DNA of 64,000 nt. It comes from Caballeronia terrestris. GTDB lineage: Bacteria; Pseudomonadota; Gammaproteobacteria; Burkholderiales; Burkholderiaceae. The stretch lies in the NCBI RefSeq assembly GCF_001544515.1, contig NZ_FCOL02000008.1, forward strand, positions 1 through 64,000, read 5' to 3'. The notes under the pieces are model-generated. The model was given only the letters and a program-made list of their open reading frames with translations, had not been told where the DNA came from and did not search any database. Each line of letters opens with the position of its first letter. The stretch's first letter is position 1. Shown piece by piece: positions 9,160 to 17,963 of the stretch. A program made the translations under genes and the position numbers.

Positions 9160-9815
9160 AAGTCCTTCTTTTTGGCGCAACGGGCATGGTCGGGCAGGGC
9201 GTCCTGCGCGAATGCCTGCTCGACGCCCACGTCACCGAGGTCGTGACGCTCGGCCGCACGCCGACGGGCGTCGCGCACCCGAAGCTGCGCGAAATCGTGC
9301 ATCGCGACATGTTCGATTACGCGACGCTGGAAAGCGACCTTACTGGTTTCGATGCGTGCTTCTTTTGTCTTGGCGTGTCGTCGTTCCGGATGAGCGAGGC
9401 CGAGTACACGCGCCTCACCTACGACATGACGATGGCTGCGGCAAAGACGCTCGCGCGGCTGAATCCGCAGATGACTTTCGTCTACGTGACGGGCGCCGGC
9501 TGCGACAGCACCGAACAGGGTAGCAGCATGTGGGCGCGCGTGAAGGGCCGCACCGAGAACGCGCTGCTGCGACTGCCGTTCAAGGCGGCGTTCATGTTCC
9601 GCCCTGGCGCGATCGTCCCGCTGCACGGCGTGCGCTCGAAAACCGCGCTGTATCAGACGATTTACTCGCTCACGCGCCCCGTGCTGCCGCTCGTGCAGCG
9701 CATGTTTCCGAACGCGATCGTCACGACCGAGCAGGTCGGGCGCGCGATGCTCGCAGTCGCGAAGCAAGGCGCGCCATCGCCTATCCTGGAAAGCCGGGAC
9801 ATCGCGCGGTACTGA
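9156..9815 (+). CDS. NAD(P)-binding epimerase/reductase-like protein (atypical SDR)
   Basis: This 219-residue Rossmann protein has a glycine-rich nucleotide motif, GATGMVGQG, starting at residue 7. It has the compact form of the NAD(P)H-binding, HTATIP2/YbjT-like atypical SDRs. FVYVTGAGCDS and the FMFRPGAIVP segment are typical. A canonical YxxxK catalytic pair is not evident, so it may be a redox sensor or a reductase of unknown substrate. It begins inside the rarD stop codon (ATGA overlap) and faces the aldo/keto reductase gene. Confidence 0.85.
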   Translation: MKVLLFGATGMVGQGVLRECLLDAHVTEVVTLGRTPTGVAHPKLREIVHRDMFDYATLESDLTGFDACFFCLGVSSFRMSEAEYTRLTYDMTMAAAKTLARLNPQMTFVYVTGAGCDSTEQGSSMWARVKGRTENALLRLPFKAAFMFRPGAIVPLHGVRSKTALYQTIYSLTRPVLPLVQRMFPNAIVTTEQVGRAMLAVAKQGAPSPILESRDIARY

Positions 9816-9821
9816 GACGAC

Positions 9822-10817
9822 TCAGCGCGGCGCATCCCCCCACCGATACTCGTCCGTAGCCTCATCGAGCTTTGCCTTGACTTCAGGATCGAGCACGAGA
9901 TCGATTGCGGCGAGCGTATCGGTAAGCTGCTCCGCGCGGCTGGCGCCGATGATCGCCGAAGTCACAGCCGGATTCGCCAGCACCCAGGCAAGCGACGTCT
10001 TCGCCAGCGTCTCTCCCGTCTCCGCAGCGATCGCCTTCAGCTTCTCGATCGTCTGAAACTCGCGCTCGTGCCAGTAGCGCTGCGTGTACATTTCGCCGGC
10101 CTTGCCGACCGTCGCGGTAAAGCGACCTTCGGAAGGCGCCGCATCATGCCGATGCTTTCCGGTCAGCAACCCACCCGCGAGCGGGTTATAGGGGATCACT
10201 GCAAGCTGCTCCTCGGTCGCGAGCGGCAGCAACTCACGCTCGATCTGCCGGAACAGCAGGTTGTAACGCGGCTGCACCGACACGAAGCGGGACACCCGCA
10301 ACGCATCCGACCGCCCGAGCGCCCGCGCCAGCCGATAAGCCAGAAAATTCGACACCCCGATATAGCGCGCCTTCCCTTGCCGCACGATGGTATCTAGCGC
10401 TTCGAGCGTCTCGTCGAGCGGCGTCTCGCGATCGTCGGAATGCAACTGATACAGATCGACGTAATCGGTGTTCAGCCGCTTGAGCGACGCGTCGATCGCA
10501 TCGAGCAAGTGCTTGCGCGACGCGCCCTGGTCCCACGCCGACGGCCCCATCTTGCCGACTGCCTTCGTCGCGAGGATGTAGCGGTCGCGCTTGCCTTTCA
10601 GCCAGCGCCCAACGATTTCCTCCGTGCGTCCAGCCACCGATTCAGTGCCGCCGAGCGGATAGACGTTGGCGGTATCGATGAAATTGACGCCGGCGTCGGC
10701 GGCCTTGTCCATGATGCTGCGCGACGCGTCTTCTTCTGTCTGCAAGCCGAACGTCATCGTGCCGAGGCACAGGCGCGAGACGGTGAGACCGGTGCTGCCG
10801 AATTTGCGATATTGCAC
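9822..10817 (-). CDS. Aldo/keto reductase
   Basis: A 331-residue NADPH-dependent oxidoreductase of the AKR superfamily, cytosolic and acting on aldehydes or ketones. The catalytic tetrad is visible: D48 and Y53 in FIDTANVY, K85 in ILATKAVG, H126 in LYQLHSDD. VSNFLAYRL and the C-terminal SAIIGASRAEQL cofactor segment agree. It resembles the YghZ/Kv-beta-like AKRs rather than glucose-fermenting ones. It ends 6 bases from the convergent SDR-like gene. Substrate is open. Confidence 0.93.
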   Translation of the reverse strand: MQYRKFGSTGLTVSRLCLGTMTFGLQTEEDASRSIMDKAADAGVNFIDTANVYPLGGTESVAGRTEEIVGRWLKGKRDRYILATKAVGKMGPSAWDQGASRKHLLDAIDASLKRLNTDYVDLYQLHSDDRETPLDETLEALDTIVRQGKARYIGVSNFLAYRLARALGRSDALRVSRFVSVQPRYNLLFRQIERELLPLATEEQLAVIPYNPLAGGLLTGKHRHDAAPSEGRFTATVGKAGEMYTQRYWHEREFQTIEKLKAIAAETGETLAKTSLAWVLANPAVTSAIIGASRAEQLTDTLAAIDLVLDPEVKAKLDEATDEYRWGDAPR

Positions 10818-10883
10818 GATGTGGCTCCGTTAGCGGTTAGTGGCGACGGACAAGGATAGCCGTCTCGGCGCGAGCCTGCAGAG

Positions 10884-12269
10884 TCACTGCGCCGTCGCCG
10901 GGCGGGGCACCGGTTGCGGCGCGGCGTCGAGCCTGCGGAACACGAGCGCCGAGAGCAGCGTAATCACGCCCACGCACACGAAGCTCAGCCGGAAGCCGAG
11001 CGCAGCCGAGCCGGACTGGCCGTCGAACACTTGCACGAGCCCGCCGCCGATCGACACGCCCAGCCCGATCGCGAGCATCTGCACCATCGAAAAGAGACTG
11101 TTGCCGCTGCCCGCGTCCTTGATCGAGAGGCCCTTGAGCGTGACGCTGTTCATCGCGGCGAACTGCATCGAGTTGCACGCGCCGAACACGGCGAGGATCG
11201 CGATCTCGATGACGAGCGGCGTCGCCGGCGAGAACGCCGCGAAGCCGACGATCGACGCACCTACCAGAATCGTGTTTACGAGCAGGAACGTGTCGTAGCC
11301 ATAGCGCTTGACGAGCGGCGCGATCCAGCCTTTCGCGATGGTGCCGGCGAACGCGGCGGGCAGCATCATGAGGCCGGAATGCAGCGGGCTGTAACCGAGT
11401 TCGAGCTGCATCAGGAGCGGCAGCAGGAACGGCACGGCGCTCGATCCGACGCGGCACAGCAGGTTGCCGATCAACCCGACGCTGAAGTTCGGCTCGCTAA
11501 AAAGCGCCAGTTCGAAGAGCGGATTCCTGCGCCGCCGAGCGTGCGGGATATAGGCGAGCGCCGTGATTGCGCTGATCGCGAAAAGACCAACGGCCACGAG
11601 CCCGCGATGCTCGTGCACCGGACTATCGAGCGCCAGGGAAAACGAGACCATGCACAGCGACAGCAAGCCGCAGCCGACGAAATCGAACGGCGGCGCATCG
11701 GCGATGGCGTCGTCCGGCAGAAAGCGTTGCACGGCGAGGAGCCCGAGCGCGCCGATCGGCACGTTGATCAAGAAGATCCAGTGCCACGAAATCGATTCGA
11801 CGAACCAGCCGCCGAGCGTCGGTCCCAGGATCGGGCCGACCTGTCCGGCGATCGAAATTACGGCCAGCGCCGAGACGTAAGCCTCGCCCGTCACGCTGCG
11901 CAGCACGGCGAGGCGCCCGATCGGCAGCAGCATGGAGCCGCCGATACCTTGCAAGATCCGGGCGATCACCAGTTGGTTCAGCGTATGCGCCCCCGCGCAA
12001 CACAGCGAGCCGATGACGAACAGCAAAATCGCGACGAAATAGACGCGCCGCGTGCCGAAACGGTCGGCGAGCCAGCCAGAGGCGGGCGTGAGGAGCGCCA
12101 TCGTCAGCGTGTAGGCGACGACGATCGACTGCATCGCGAGCGGATGCGCGTTGAGGCTGTGGGCGATCGAGGGCAGGGCGGTGTTGACGATCGTGGTATC
12201 GAGCGCCTGCATGAAAAAACCGACGGCGACGATCCAGAGAAGGGCCGTGTGGGAGGACTGTCTGGTCAT
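10884..12269 (-). CDS. mdtD: MFS multidrug transporter, DHA2 type (MdtD-like)
   Basis: A 461-residue drug:H+ antiporter of the 14-helix DHA2 family. It is strikingly like E. coli MdtD/IceT: FFMQALDTTIVNTALPS in helix 1 (motif D1), GWLADRFGTRRV (motif A), RILQGIGGSMLLPIGRL and VGPILGPTLGGWFVE (motif C). It probably exports cationic or chelating compounds across the inner membrane. It is divergent from a LysR gene 127 bp away, which is the likely regulator. Whether it is truly orthologous to mdtD is uncertain, since the mdtABC/baeSR context is absent. Confidence 0.88.
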   Translation of the reverse strand: MTRQSSHTALLWIVAVGFFMQALDTTIVNTALPSIAHSLNAHPLAMQSIVVAYTLTMALLTPASGWLADRFGTRRVYFVAILLFVIGSLCCAGAHTLNQLVIARILQGIGGSMLLPIGRLAVLRSVTGEAYVSALAVISIAGQVGPILGPTLGGWFVESISWHWIFLINVPIGALGLLAVQRFLPDDAIADAPPFDFVGCGLLSLCMVSFSLALDSPVHEHRGLVAVGLFAISAITALAYIPHARRRRNPLFELALFSEPNFSVGLIGNLLCRVGSSAVPFLLPLLMQLELGYSPLHSGLMMLPAAFAGTIAKGWIAPLVKRYGYDTFLLVNTILVGASIVGFAAFSPATPLVIEIAILAVFGACNSMQFAAMNSVTLKGLSIKDAGSGNSLFSMVQMLAIGLGVSIGGGLVQVFDGQSGSAALGFRLSFVCVGVITLLSALVFRRLDAAPQPVPRPATAQ

Positions 12270-12368
12270 GGGAAGTGTAAAAAGGCGTGGGCGGCGCCTG
12301 AAAATGCCATGTGTGAAATGTTAATGACTGTTGAAGCTATCGGGAACCCCGCTAACCACATTGACTAC

Positions 12369-12385
12369 GATCGGCTAATCCGATC
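12369..12385. promoter_or_regulatory. Candidate LysR operator between the MFS and LysR genes
   Basis: GATCGG-CTAAT-CCGATC is a perfect 6-bp inverted repeat with a 5-bp centre. It contains a T-N11-A core (12371 and 12383) as expected for LysR-type regulators. It lies 11 bases before the LysR start codon, where it could support autoregulation. Confidence 0.5.
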
Positions 12386-12396
12386 ACAATTGCCGC

Positions 12397-13257
12397 ATGC
12401 TCAATCCCGTCTGGCTGAACACCTTCGCGACGGTGGCCGCGTCGCACAGCTTCACCGACGCCGGGCGCCAGCTCGGCCTCACGCAGTCAAGCGTGAGCGA
12501 GCACATCCGTCGGCTGGAGGAAAGCGTCGGCCGGCGCCTAATGACGCGCGATACCCACTCGCTCGCGCTCACCGCCGACGGCGAGGCGATGCTCGTCCAC
12601 GCGCGCGTGATCCTGGAGGCGATGTCGCACGCGGAGTCGCAGTTCCGTTCACCCCGTCTGCGCGGCCGCGTGCGCCTCGGCTCCTCCGACGATCTCGCGC
12701 TCGGCCCGCTGCCGAGCGTGCTCGCCGCGTTTCGCAACACCCATCCCGACGTCGAGCTCGAAATCACGATCGGGATGACGGGCCAGCTCTATCAACTGCT
12801 CGATGCCGGCTCGATCGATCTTGCGGTCGGCAAGCGGCGTCTCGGCGACGCGCGCGGCACGCGGCTGTTCAGCGGGCGGCTGGAGTGGCTCGCCAAGCCC
12901 GGCACCGTGGTCGATCTGGACTCGCCGCTGCCGCTGATCCTCGTCGCCGAGCCTAGCGTGACGCGCGCGGTCGTCCTCGATGCGCTCGCGATGGCAGGCG
13001 CGCGCTGGCAGATGGTCTGCACGAGCAGCAGCCACGCGGGCTGTATCGCGGCCGCGCGCGGCGGACTCGGACTCACGGTGCGCTCGCATTTCCTGGCGGG
13101 GCGCGGGCTCGCGGCGCCGGTCAATCGCGCGGCGCTGCCGGATTTGCCCGAGGTCGAGTTCATCGCGCTCGGAGCGAAACATCTGAGCCGGCCCGCCGAG
13201 ACGTTGCTGCAGCTTTTGCAGGACAGCGACCTCAGGGGCGAATGGGACGGCGAATAA
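12397..13257 (+). CDS. LysR family transcriptional regulator
   Basis: This 286-residue regulator has an N-terminal winged HTH (residues about 4-62, with SFTDAGRQLGLTQSSVSEHIRRLE) and a C-terminal periplasmic-binding-like effector domain that begins near GRVRLGSSDDLAL. It is divergent from the MdtD-like pump and probably controls it and itself. The effector is unknown. Start ATG 12397 fits the usual LysR N-terminus (LNPVWLNTFATVAAS). Confidence 0.95.
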   Translation: MLNPVWLNTFATVAASHSFTDAGRQLGLTQSSVSEHIRRLEESVGRRLMTRDTHSLALTADGEAMLVHARVILEAMSHAESQFRSPRLRGRVRLGSSDDLALGPLPSVLAAFRNTHPDVELEITIGMTGQLYQLLDAGSIDLAVGKRRLGDARGTRLFSGRLEWLAKPGTVVDLDSPLPLILVAEPSVTRAVVLDALAMAGARWQMVCTSSSHAGCIAAARGGLGLTVRSHFLAGRGLAAPVNRAALPDLPEVEFIALGAKHLSRPAETLLQLLQDSDLRGEWDGE

Positions 13258-13359
13258 GAAACGTCGAAACGCGCATATCGTTAGCAAATTTGCTTCGTTG
13301 TGTGCGGGATGGCGTCGAATTTATGCTCTTTCGATACTGTTCCAAAGTGGAGAAAGCAC

Positions 13360-14649
13360 ATGACAACGACCCAGGCGCCGCTTGGCGACGCGCAATTGCT
13401 CGAGCGCTTCTCGGAGGTGTTCGAGCACATCGCGGCGGGCGCGGTCGAGCGCGAGCAGAAGCGCGAACTCGCGAACGATGCGGTGCGATGGCTCAAGGAG
13501 TCGGGTTTCACGGCGCTGCGCGTGCCGCGCGAATACGGCGGCGGCGGCGTAACACTGCCGCAGTTCTTCCGCCTCCTGACACGGCTCGGCGAAGCCGATT
13601 CGAACCTGCCGCAAATCCTGCGGCTGAACTTCGGCTTCATCGAAATGCGCCTCGAAAGCGACGACGAAACCGCCCGCCGCCGCTGGCTCACGCGCGTCGC
13701 GGAAGGCGAGACGGTCGGCGCGGCGATTTCCGAGCGCACCGGTTCGACGCATAACACGGTCACCGTGACGCGGGACCACGCGAGCGGCGAGTGGCTGCTG
13801 AACGGCGAAAAGTACTACAGCACGGGCGCGCTCTATGCCGACTGGATCAATGTCACCGCGCACGATGGTGACCAGGACGTGCATCTGCTCGTGCGCGGCG
13901 ACGCGCCGGGCGTCACGCGCCTCGACGACTGGGACGGCTTCGGCCAGCGGTTGACGGCGAGCGGCACGACGCGTTTCGACGACGTTCGCGTCTCCGACGA
14001 TCAGATCCTGCATCGCTTCAAGGCGTCGGAGCCGCGCCGCAACACGCTCGTGACGGCGTTCTATCAGACCGTACACCTCGCGACGCTCGCGGGCATCGCG
14101 CGCGCAGTGCTGCGCGATGGCGTCGCGTTCGTGCAGGGGCGCACGCGGACGTTCGGCGTGCCGGGGCGCTCGAGCCCGCGCGATAATCCGCTCGTGCATC
14201 GCGTGGTCGGGCGGCTTGCGAGCCTCGCGTTCGCGGCGGAGAGCATCGTCGATTCGGTGTCGGCGGCACTGGAGAACGTGCATCGGGCGCGGGCCGAGGG
14301 CCGGGCGACGACCGAGGATTACATCGCGCTCGACATCCAGGTCTACAAGGCGCAGCAGATCGTGATCGAGCAGGTACTGGAGGCATCGACGCTACTGTTC
14401 GAGGTCGGCGGGGCGAGCGCGACGAGCGAAGCGCGGCGCCTCGACCGGCACTGGCGCAACGCGCGCGTGATCGCGTCGCATAACCCCGCGATCCAGCGGG
14501 AGGCGGCAATCGGCGCGTTTCATCTGAACGGCACCGCGCCGAACGAGCGGTTCAGTCTCGCGCATACGAAAGACGAGGAGGGCGCGCGGAATATATCCGG
14601 CGCGCGGGAGGCGTATCTCGATGCGGCGTTGGCGGAGAGCGGGCGGTAA
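13360..14649 (+). CDS. Acyl-CoA dehydrogenase-fold flavoenzyme (DszC/SfnB-like)
   Basis: A 429-residue protein with the acyl-CoA dehydrogenase fold: an N-terminal helical domain (GFTALRVPREYGGGGVTLPQF), a middle beta domain (GAAISERTGSTHN, NGEKYYSTGALYADW) and a C-terminal helical domain. The GEKYYSTG and DWDGFGQRLTASGTTRFDDV segments resemble the sulfur-scavenging FMNH2-dependent monooxygenases (DszC, SfnB, SoxC) rather than true acyl-CoA dehydrogenases, so desulfurisation of an organosulfur compound is a reasonable inference. The ATG at 13360 is chosen for GTGGAGA upstream. It follows the LysR gene by 102 bp on the same strand. No flavin reductase lies nearby. Confidence 0.85.
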   Translation: MTTTQAPLGDAQLLERFSEVFEHIAAGAVEREQKRELANDAVRWLKESGFTALRVPREYGGGGVTLPQFFRLLTRLGEADSNLPQILRLNFGFIEMRLESDDETARRRWLTRVAEGETVGAAISERTGSTHNTVTVTRDHASGEWLLNGEKYYSTGALYADWINVTAHDGDQDVHLLVRGDAPGVTRLDDWDGFGQRLTASGTTRFDDVRVSDDQILHRFKASEPRRNTLVTAFYQTVHLATLAGIARAVLRDGVAFVQGRTRTFGVPGRSSPRDNPLVHRVVGRLASLAFAAESIVDSVSAALENVHRARAEGRATTEDYIALDIQVYKAQQIVIEQVLEASTLLFEVGGASATSEARRLDRHWRNARVIASHNPAIQREAAIGAFHLNGTAPNERFSLAHTKDEEGARNISGAREAYLDAALAESGR

Positions 14650-15286
14650 GCGGCGGCCGTTACCCCGAGCGGCCGGCGGCTATCTGGCGCCAGAAGGATT
14701 CTTCGCGGGCCGTTCCGTCTCAGCCCGCGATCAAAAAGCTGATGTCAGAAATTGTGACCGTCGATCGGATGGAACCGCTCGGCCATGGCTGTCGCTGAAC
14801 CGTAGCGATATTCAATGTCAGTCCCTGGTCGGGACGTACTTCAACACTACGACACGCTCCTGACCATTCGCGTCGGTGAAGCGCACCTCCCTCGGCTCGA
14901 AAAATTTGCCCGTTGTCACGAACGAGCGGAGCGCAGCGAGCCCGTTGGGGAATCTTCATCGCTCGAATCGTTTCACTCATTTTCATCTGCGTCGACACCC
15001 TCCCTTACGGATTGCTGCACGACTCAAGCATATCCAGACGAGCGCACCGCCGCTATTAGCTGGATGGCCATGTTTGCGGGCAAGAGACCGACTGCGATTC
15101 GCATTCACCAACGCGATCCGTAAGACATAAAGAGAAACGCCTTACAGATTGCTCCCTCTGAAACTCTTCTTATATATTGAGCGGCATTCCGTCCCCGTCA
15201 TTCCATAACGCCGCCGCCGAGCGCCGCATACCGTGCACGAGACTTGCGCCAGCACCGCGTACCCAGCGCCCGTCAGCGAACTACCC
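14650..15286. other. Intergenic region before the tannase-like gene
   Basis: About 640 bp without a recognisable full gene. It contains a short minus-strand open frame at 14818-14919 (separate entry) and an AT-rich patch near 15150-15180 (TTATATATT) likely to hold the promoter of the downstream gene. Confidence 0.5.
14818..14919 (-). CDS. Possible small protein or gene remnant
   Basis: A 33-codon frame starting at GTG 14919. Its translation reads like ordinary protein sequence (TTGKFFEPREV then RFTDANGQERVVVL), unlike the other frames here. The frame stays open about 13 codons farther upstream without a good start, and no ribosome site is evident. It may be a decayed C-terminus. I recognise no family. 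Confidence 0.25.
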   Translation of the reverse strand: MTTGKFFEPREVRFTDANGQERVVVLKYVPTRD

Positions 15287-16939
15287 GTGACCCCCATCGC
15301 CGCTTTTTCGCGCCTCGTGTTCGTTTTACTTTTTGCTTGCGCGCTTGCAGCAAGCCAGCCGGCCCGCGCCGCCTCCTATCTCACAAAGCACTGCGCCGAC
15401 CTCGAAGGCAAGACCGTGCCGCCCTCGATCATCGGCCTGCCGACCCGCGGCGCCGTCATCTGGTCTGCCTCCGTCGTCAAGGCCGCCGCGCCGGGCAACC
15501 GCAACGGCGAATACTGCCGCATCGTCGGCGCGATCAAGCCGATCGAGGACAGCACGCCCGACATCCGCTTCGAAGTGAACCTGCCGGCCCGCTGGAATGG
15601 CCGCGCGCTGCAGATGGGCGGCGGCGGTTACAGCGGCGTCGTCGTGAGCGGCACCGAGCCGATGTCGTTCGCCCCCGACTCGACGCCGCTCGCGCGCGGT
15701 TACGCGACCTTCGGCTCCGATTCGGGCCACGTCGGCAACGCGGGACGAGCGGACTTCGCCGCCAACGACGAAGCGATCCTCAACTTCGGCTTCGGCCATC
15801 TGAAGAAAACCCACGACGTCGCGCTCGCGCTGATCCAGATGGGCTACGGACGCGACCCCGAAAAAACCTACTTCGCCGGCGGCTCGACGGGTGGTCGCGA
15901 AGGCTTCACGGTGATCGAGCGCTATCCGCGCGACTACGACGGCGTAATCGCCAACGCGCCCGCGATCAACTTCGCGGGCGTCCGGCTGATGGGCGTGGCT
16001 GTCGGGCAGGCGTCGTATGGGAAGCCGGGCGGTTACGTCGGGCTAGCGCAGCAGCGGCGCGTGTTCGATACCGTCCTGCACGAATGCGACATGCTCGACA
16101 ACGCCGCCGACGGCATCGTCAGCAACGTGGAAGCGTGCCGCAAGCTGGAGCCGCAGATCATCGCGGCCGTGCGTTGCGCAAACGGGCAGCGGCCTTCATT
16201 GCGCGACAGTTGCCTGTCGGATGCGCAGATCGCGACGCTGGACACCCTGCGCGACGGCCTCAACCTGCCATACATGCTCGCGTTCGGCGTCGATACGTAT
16301 CCGGGCTACAACGTCTATCAGGGCGTCGACTTCTCGGGCGTGCTCGGTCTCGGCGACTCACCGACGCTCGTGTTCCCGCCGGCCTTCAGCGTCAACGGCT
16401 ATCTCTTCGCGCAGGGCGATGCGTACATGAAGCATTTCGTCACGCGCGACCTGTCGTACAACAGCATCGGCTTCGACATCGGGAATCCGGGACGCTACGG
16501 GCGGCGTCTGATGGCGCTCTCGGCGGCGGTCGGCGCGATGAACTCGGATCTTTCCCAGTTCATCGCGCGCGGCGGCAAGCTGATCGCGATGCACGGCCTC
16601 GCCGACGAAGTCATCAGCCCGAACCAGACGATCGCGTTCTACCGGCGGCTCATCGCGCGCTACGGACAGGACGGCGTCGATTCGTTCATGCGCCTCTACA
16701 TGGTGCCGGGCTTCCAGCACGGCAACGGCGTGTTCATCCCGTCGTGGGACGAACTCGGCGCGCTCGACCGCTGGGTGACGGACGGCATCGCGCCGGAGAC
16801 GCTTGTCGGCACCGACATCGCAAGCGCAACGAACGGACGCTCGCGGCCGATGTGCCGTTATCCTGCCTATCCGCGCTATGTCGGCCGAGGCAACGTCAAC
16901 AATGCGGCGAACTTTCGCTGCGTCTATCCGGGACCGTGA
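15287..16939 (+). CDS. Tannase/feruloyl esterase family protein, secreted
   Basis: This alpha/beta hydrolase of the tannase/feruloyl esterase family (550 residues from this start) cleaves ester bonds of gallate, ferulate or related plant phenolics. A signal peptide is clear (LVFVLLFACALAAS ending at ARA). The nucleophile lies in GGSTGGRE (codon at 15884), the acid in HGLADEV and the histidine in GFQHGNG, in the expected order. The start is uncertain. GTG 15287 gives a compact signal peptide; GTG 15233 would add 18 residues. Neither has a good Shine-Dalgarno sequence. It stands alone between the flavoenzyme and the DUF2917 gene. The exact ester substrate is not predictable. Confidence 0.9.
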   Translation: MTPIAAFSRLVFVLLFACALAASQPARAASYLTKHCADLEGKTVPPSIIGLPTRGAVIWSASVVKAAAPGNRNGEYCRIVGAIKPIEDSTPDIRFEVNLPARWNGRALQMGGGGYSGVVVSGTEPMSFAPDSTPLARGYATFGSDSGHVGNAGRADFAANDEAILNFGFGHLKKTHDVALALIQMGYGRDPEKTYFAGGSTGGREGFTVIERYPRDYDGVIANAPAINFAGVRLMGVAVGQASYGKPGGYVGLAQQRRVFDTVLHECDMLDNAADGIVSNVEACRKLEPQIIAAVRCANGQRPSLRDSCLSDAQIATLDTLRDGLNLPYMLAFGVDTYPGYNVYQGVDFSGVLGLGDSPTLVFPPAFSVNGYLFAQGDAYMKHFVTRDLSYNSIGFDIGNPGRYGRRLMALSAAVGAMNSDLSQFIARGGKLIAMHGLADEVISPNQTIAFYRRLIARYGQDGVDSFMRLYMVPGFQHGNGVFIPSWDELGALDRWVTDGIAPETLVGTDIASATNGRSRPMCRYPAYPRYVGRGNVNNAANFRCVYPGP

Positions 16940-16952
16940 GCCCGTCCTCGAG

Positions 16953-17324
16953 CTAGAACGCACTCGCGTTGCTGCCACGTGCGACGCGCGGCCAGAACCT
17001 CGCGAGCCAGCGTCCGAACTGCGTCATGCCGGTGCGCCGGTACGTCGGGAGCGACACTTCGAGTGGCCCCTGCGCATCCGACGACACCCTTACGCGCTCG
17101 CCGCGCGCGAGACACGCGACATCGCCGGGCAGGAGCCAGTAGTCGTACGGATCGCCTTCGCGCGTGAGCCACACCGACGCTTCATCGACGCGCAGTTCGG
17201 CATCGCGCGCAACGCGCCATGAGAGCGTCTGGCGCGGCTGCACGTCGAAATACTCGACGGTCCTCGCCTTCGAACCGCGCGCAACGCGGCTTTGTTTTTG
17301 GGATTGCTGTGACACTTCGGACAT
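16953..17324 (-). CDS. DUF2917 domain-containing protein
   Basis: A 123-residue protein of the DUF2917 family, common in Burkholderia. The visible core is a cupin-like series of strands (LSWRVARDAELRVDEASVWL, GDPYDYWLLPGD, VSSDAQGPLEVSL) with an Arg/Trp-rich C-terminus. No function is known. The start at 17324 is preferred to one 15 codons upstream because it lies at the family N-terminus. It converges on the tannase-like gene and begins just downstream of a minus-strand terminator. Confidence 0.75.
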   Translation of the reverse strand: MSEVSQQSQKQSRVARGSKARTVEYFDVQPRQTLSWRVARDAELRVDEASVWLTREGDPYDYWLLPGDVACLARGERVRVSSDAQGPLEVSLPTYRRTGMTQFGRWLARFWPRVARGSNASAF

Positions 17325-17370
17325 CGCGCTTCTCCAGTTGTGAGCCGAGGAAGACGGAGTCGCACGCATA

Positions 17371-17402
17371 AAACAAAAGGCCCCGTCTTTCGGCGGGGCC
17401 TT
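17371..17402 (-). terminator. Terminator for minus-strand transcription from the PhnA-like gene
   Basis: The stem AAGGCCCCG/CGGGGCCTT (17377-17385 with 17394-17402) is followed on the minus strand by TTTTGTTTT. It separates the PhnA-like gene from the DUF2917 gene. Confidence 0.85.
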
Positions 17403-17623
17403 CGGAAATCGAATGTGTTTGCTCAGGTGTTGCTAGCGCACGCGTTCTCCCGATGACCCGCCAGTGGCGTTCATTGGGAAATTAATCGGGACGATGGAGA
17501 GAAGGCGGCTTGCGTGCATGAGTCACAGTATGCTGCGGGCGACGATTCGCTGTCAATAACAAGATAGCGGGGATGCGTGGGGCAGTTGCTGCATCGAACG
17601 CTCCTGCTTTATCGGGACAGCGC

Positions 17624-17863
17624 TCAGACTTTCTTCAGGAATGCGGTCTTCAGCACGAGTCCCTTCACCTTGTCGACGTTGCATTCGATCTCTTCGTCGT
17701 CGTCCGTCAGGCGGATGTTTTTCGCGATCGTGCCGCGCTTGAGTGTCACCGATGTGCCCTTGACCTTCAGGTCCTTGATCAGTTGCACGGAGTCGCCGTT
17801 GGCGAGCAGATTGCCGTTGCTGTCGCGAACGGTTGGCGTGTCGTTGTCGTCGGTATTGCTCAT
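17624..17863 (-). CDS. PhnA (YjdM) C-terminal-domain protein
   Basis: A 79-residue protein equal to the C-terminal PhnA domain: VRDSNGNLLANGDSVQLIKD, then VKGTSVTLKRGT and VLKTAFLKK, an SH3-like barrel. The N-terminal zinc ribbon found in full-length YjdM/PhnA (about 110 residues) is absent and no coding remnant is seen upstream. The start at 17863 is the only well-placed ATG. Despite the historical name, this family is not established in phosphonate breakdown. It has its own terminator downstream at 17371-17402. The 220 bp between the two hold no gene. Confidence 0.88.
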   Translation of the reverse strand: MSNTDDNDTPTVRDSNGNLLANGDSVQLIKDLKVKGTSVTLKRGTIAKNIRLTDDDEEIECNVDKVKGLVLKTAFLKKV

Positions 17864-17902
17864 GATCAAGTCCTGTTGCGATGAAAAATGCGCGCCATTA
17901 TA

Positions 17903-17938
17903 GAAAAAGGCCCGGAGCATGGATACGCTCCGGGCCTT
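17903..17938 (-). terminator. Terminator after the glycosidase-like lipoprotein gene
   Basis: A perfect 12-bp stem (17907-17918 with 17927-17938, AAGGCCCGGAGC arm) is followed on the minus strand by TTTTTCTA. Confidence 0.92.
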
Positions 17939-17963
17939 CGAGACCATCAAGCAACAATTAGCC

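Noticed and set aside
10914..12956. A 680-codon plus-strand open frame across the MFS and LysR genes
   Set aside because: Low-complexity Arg/Asp/His composition and it spans two genes that are both convincingly coding in other frames.
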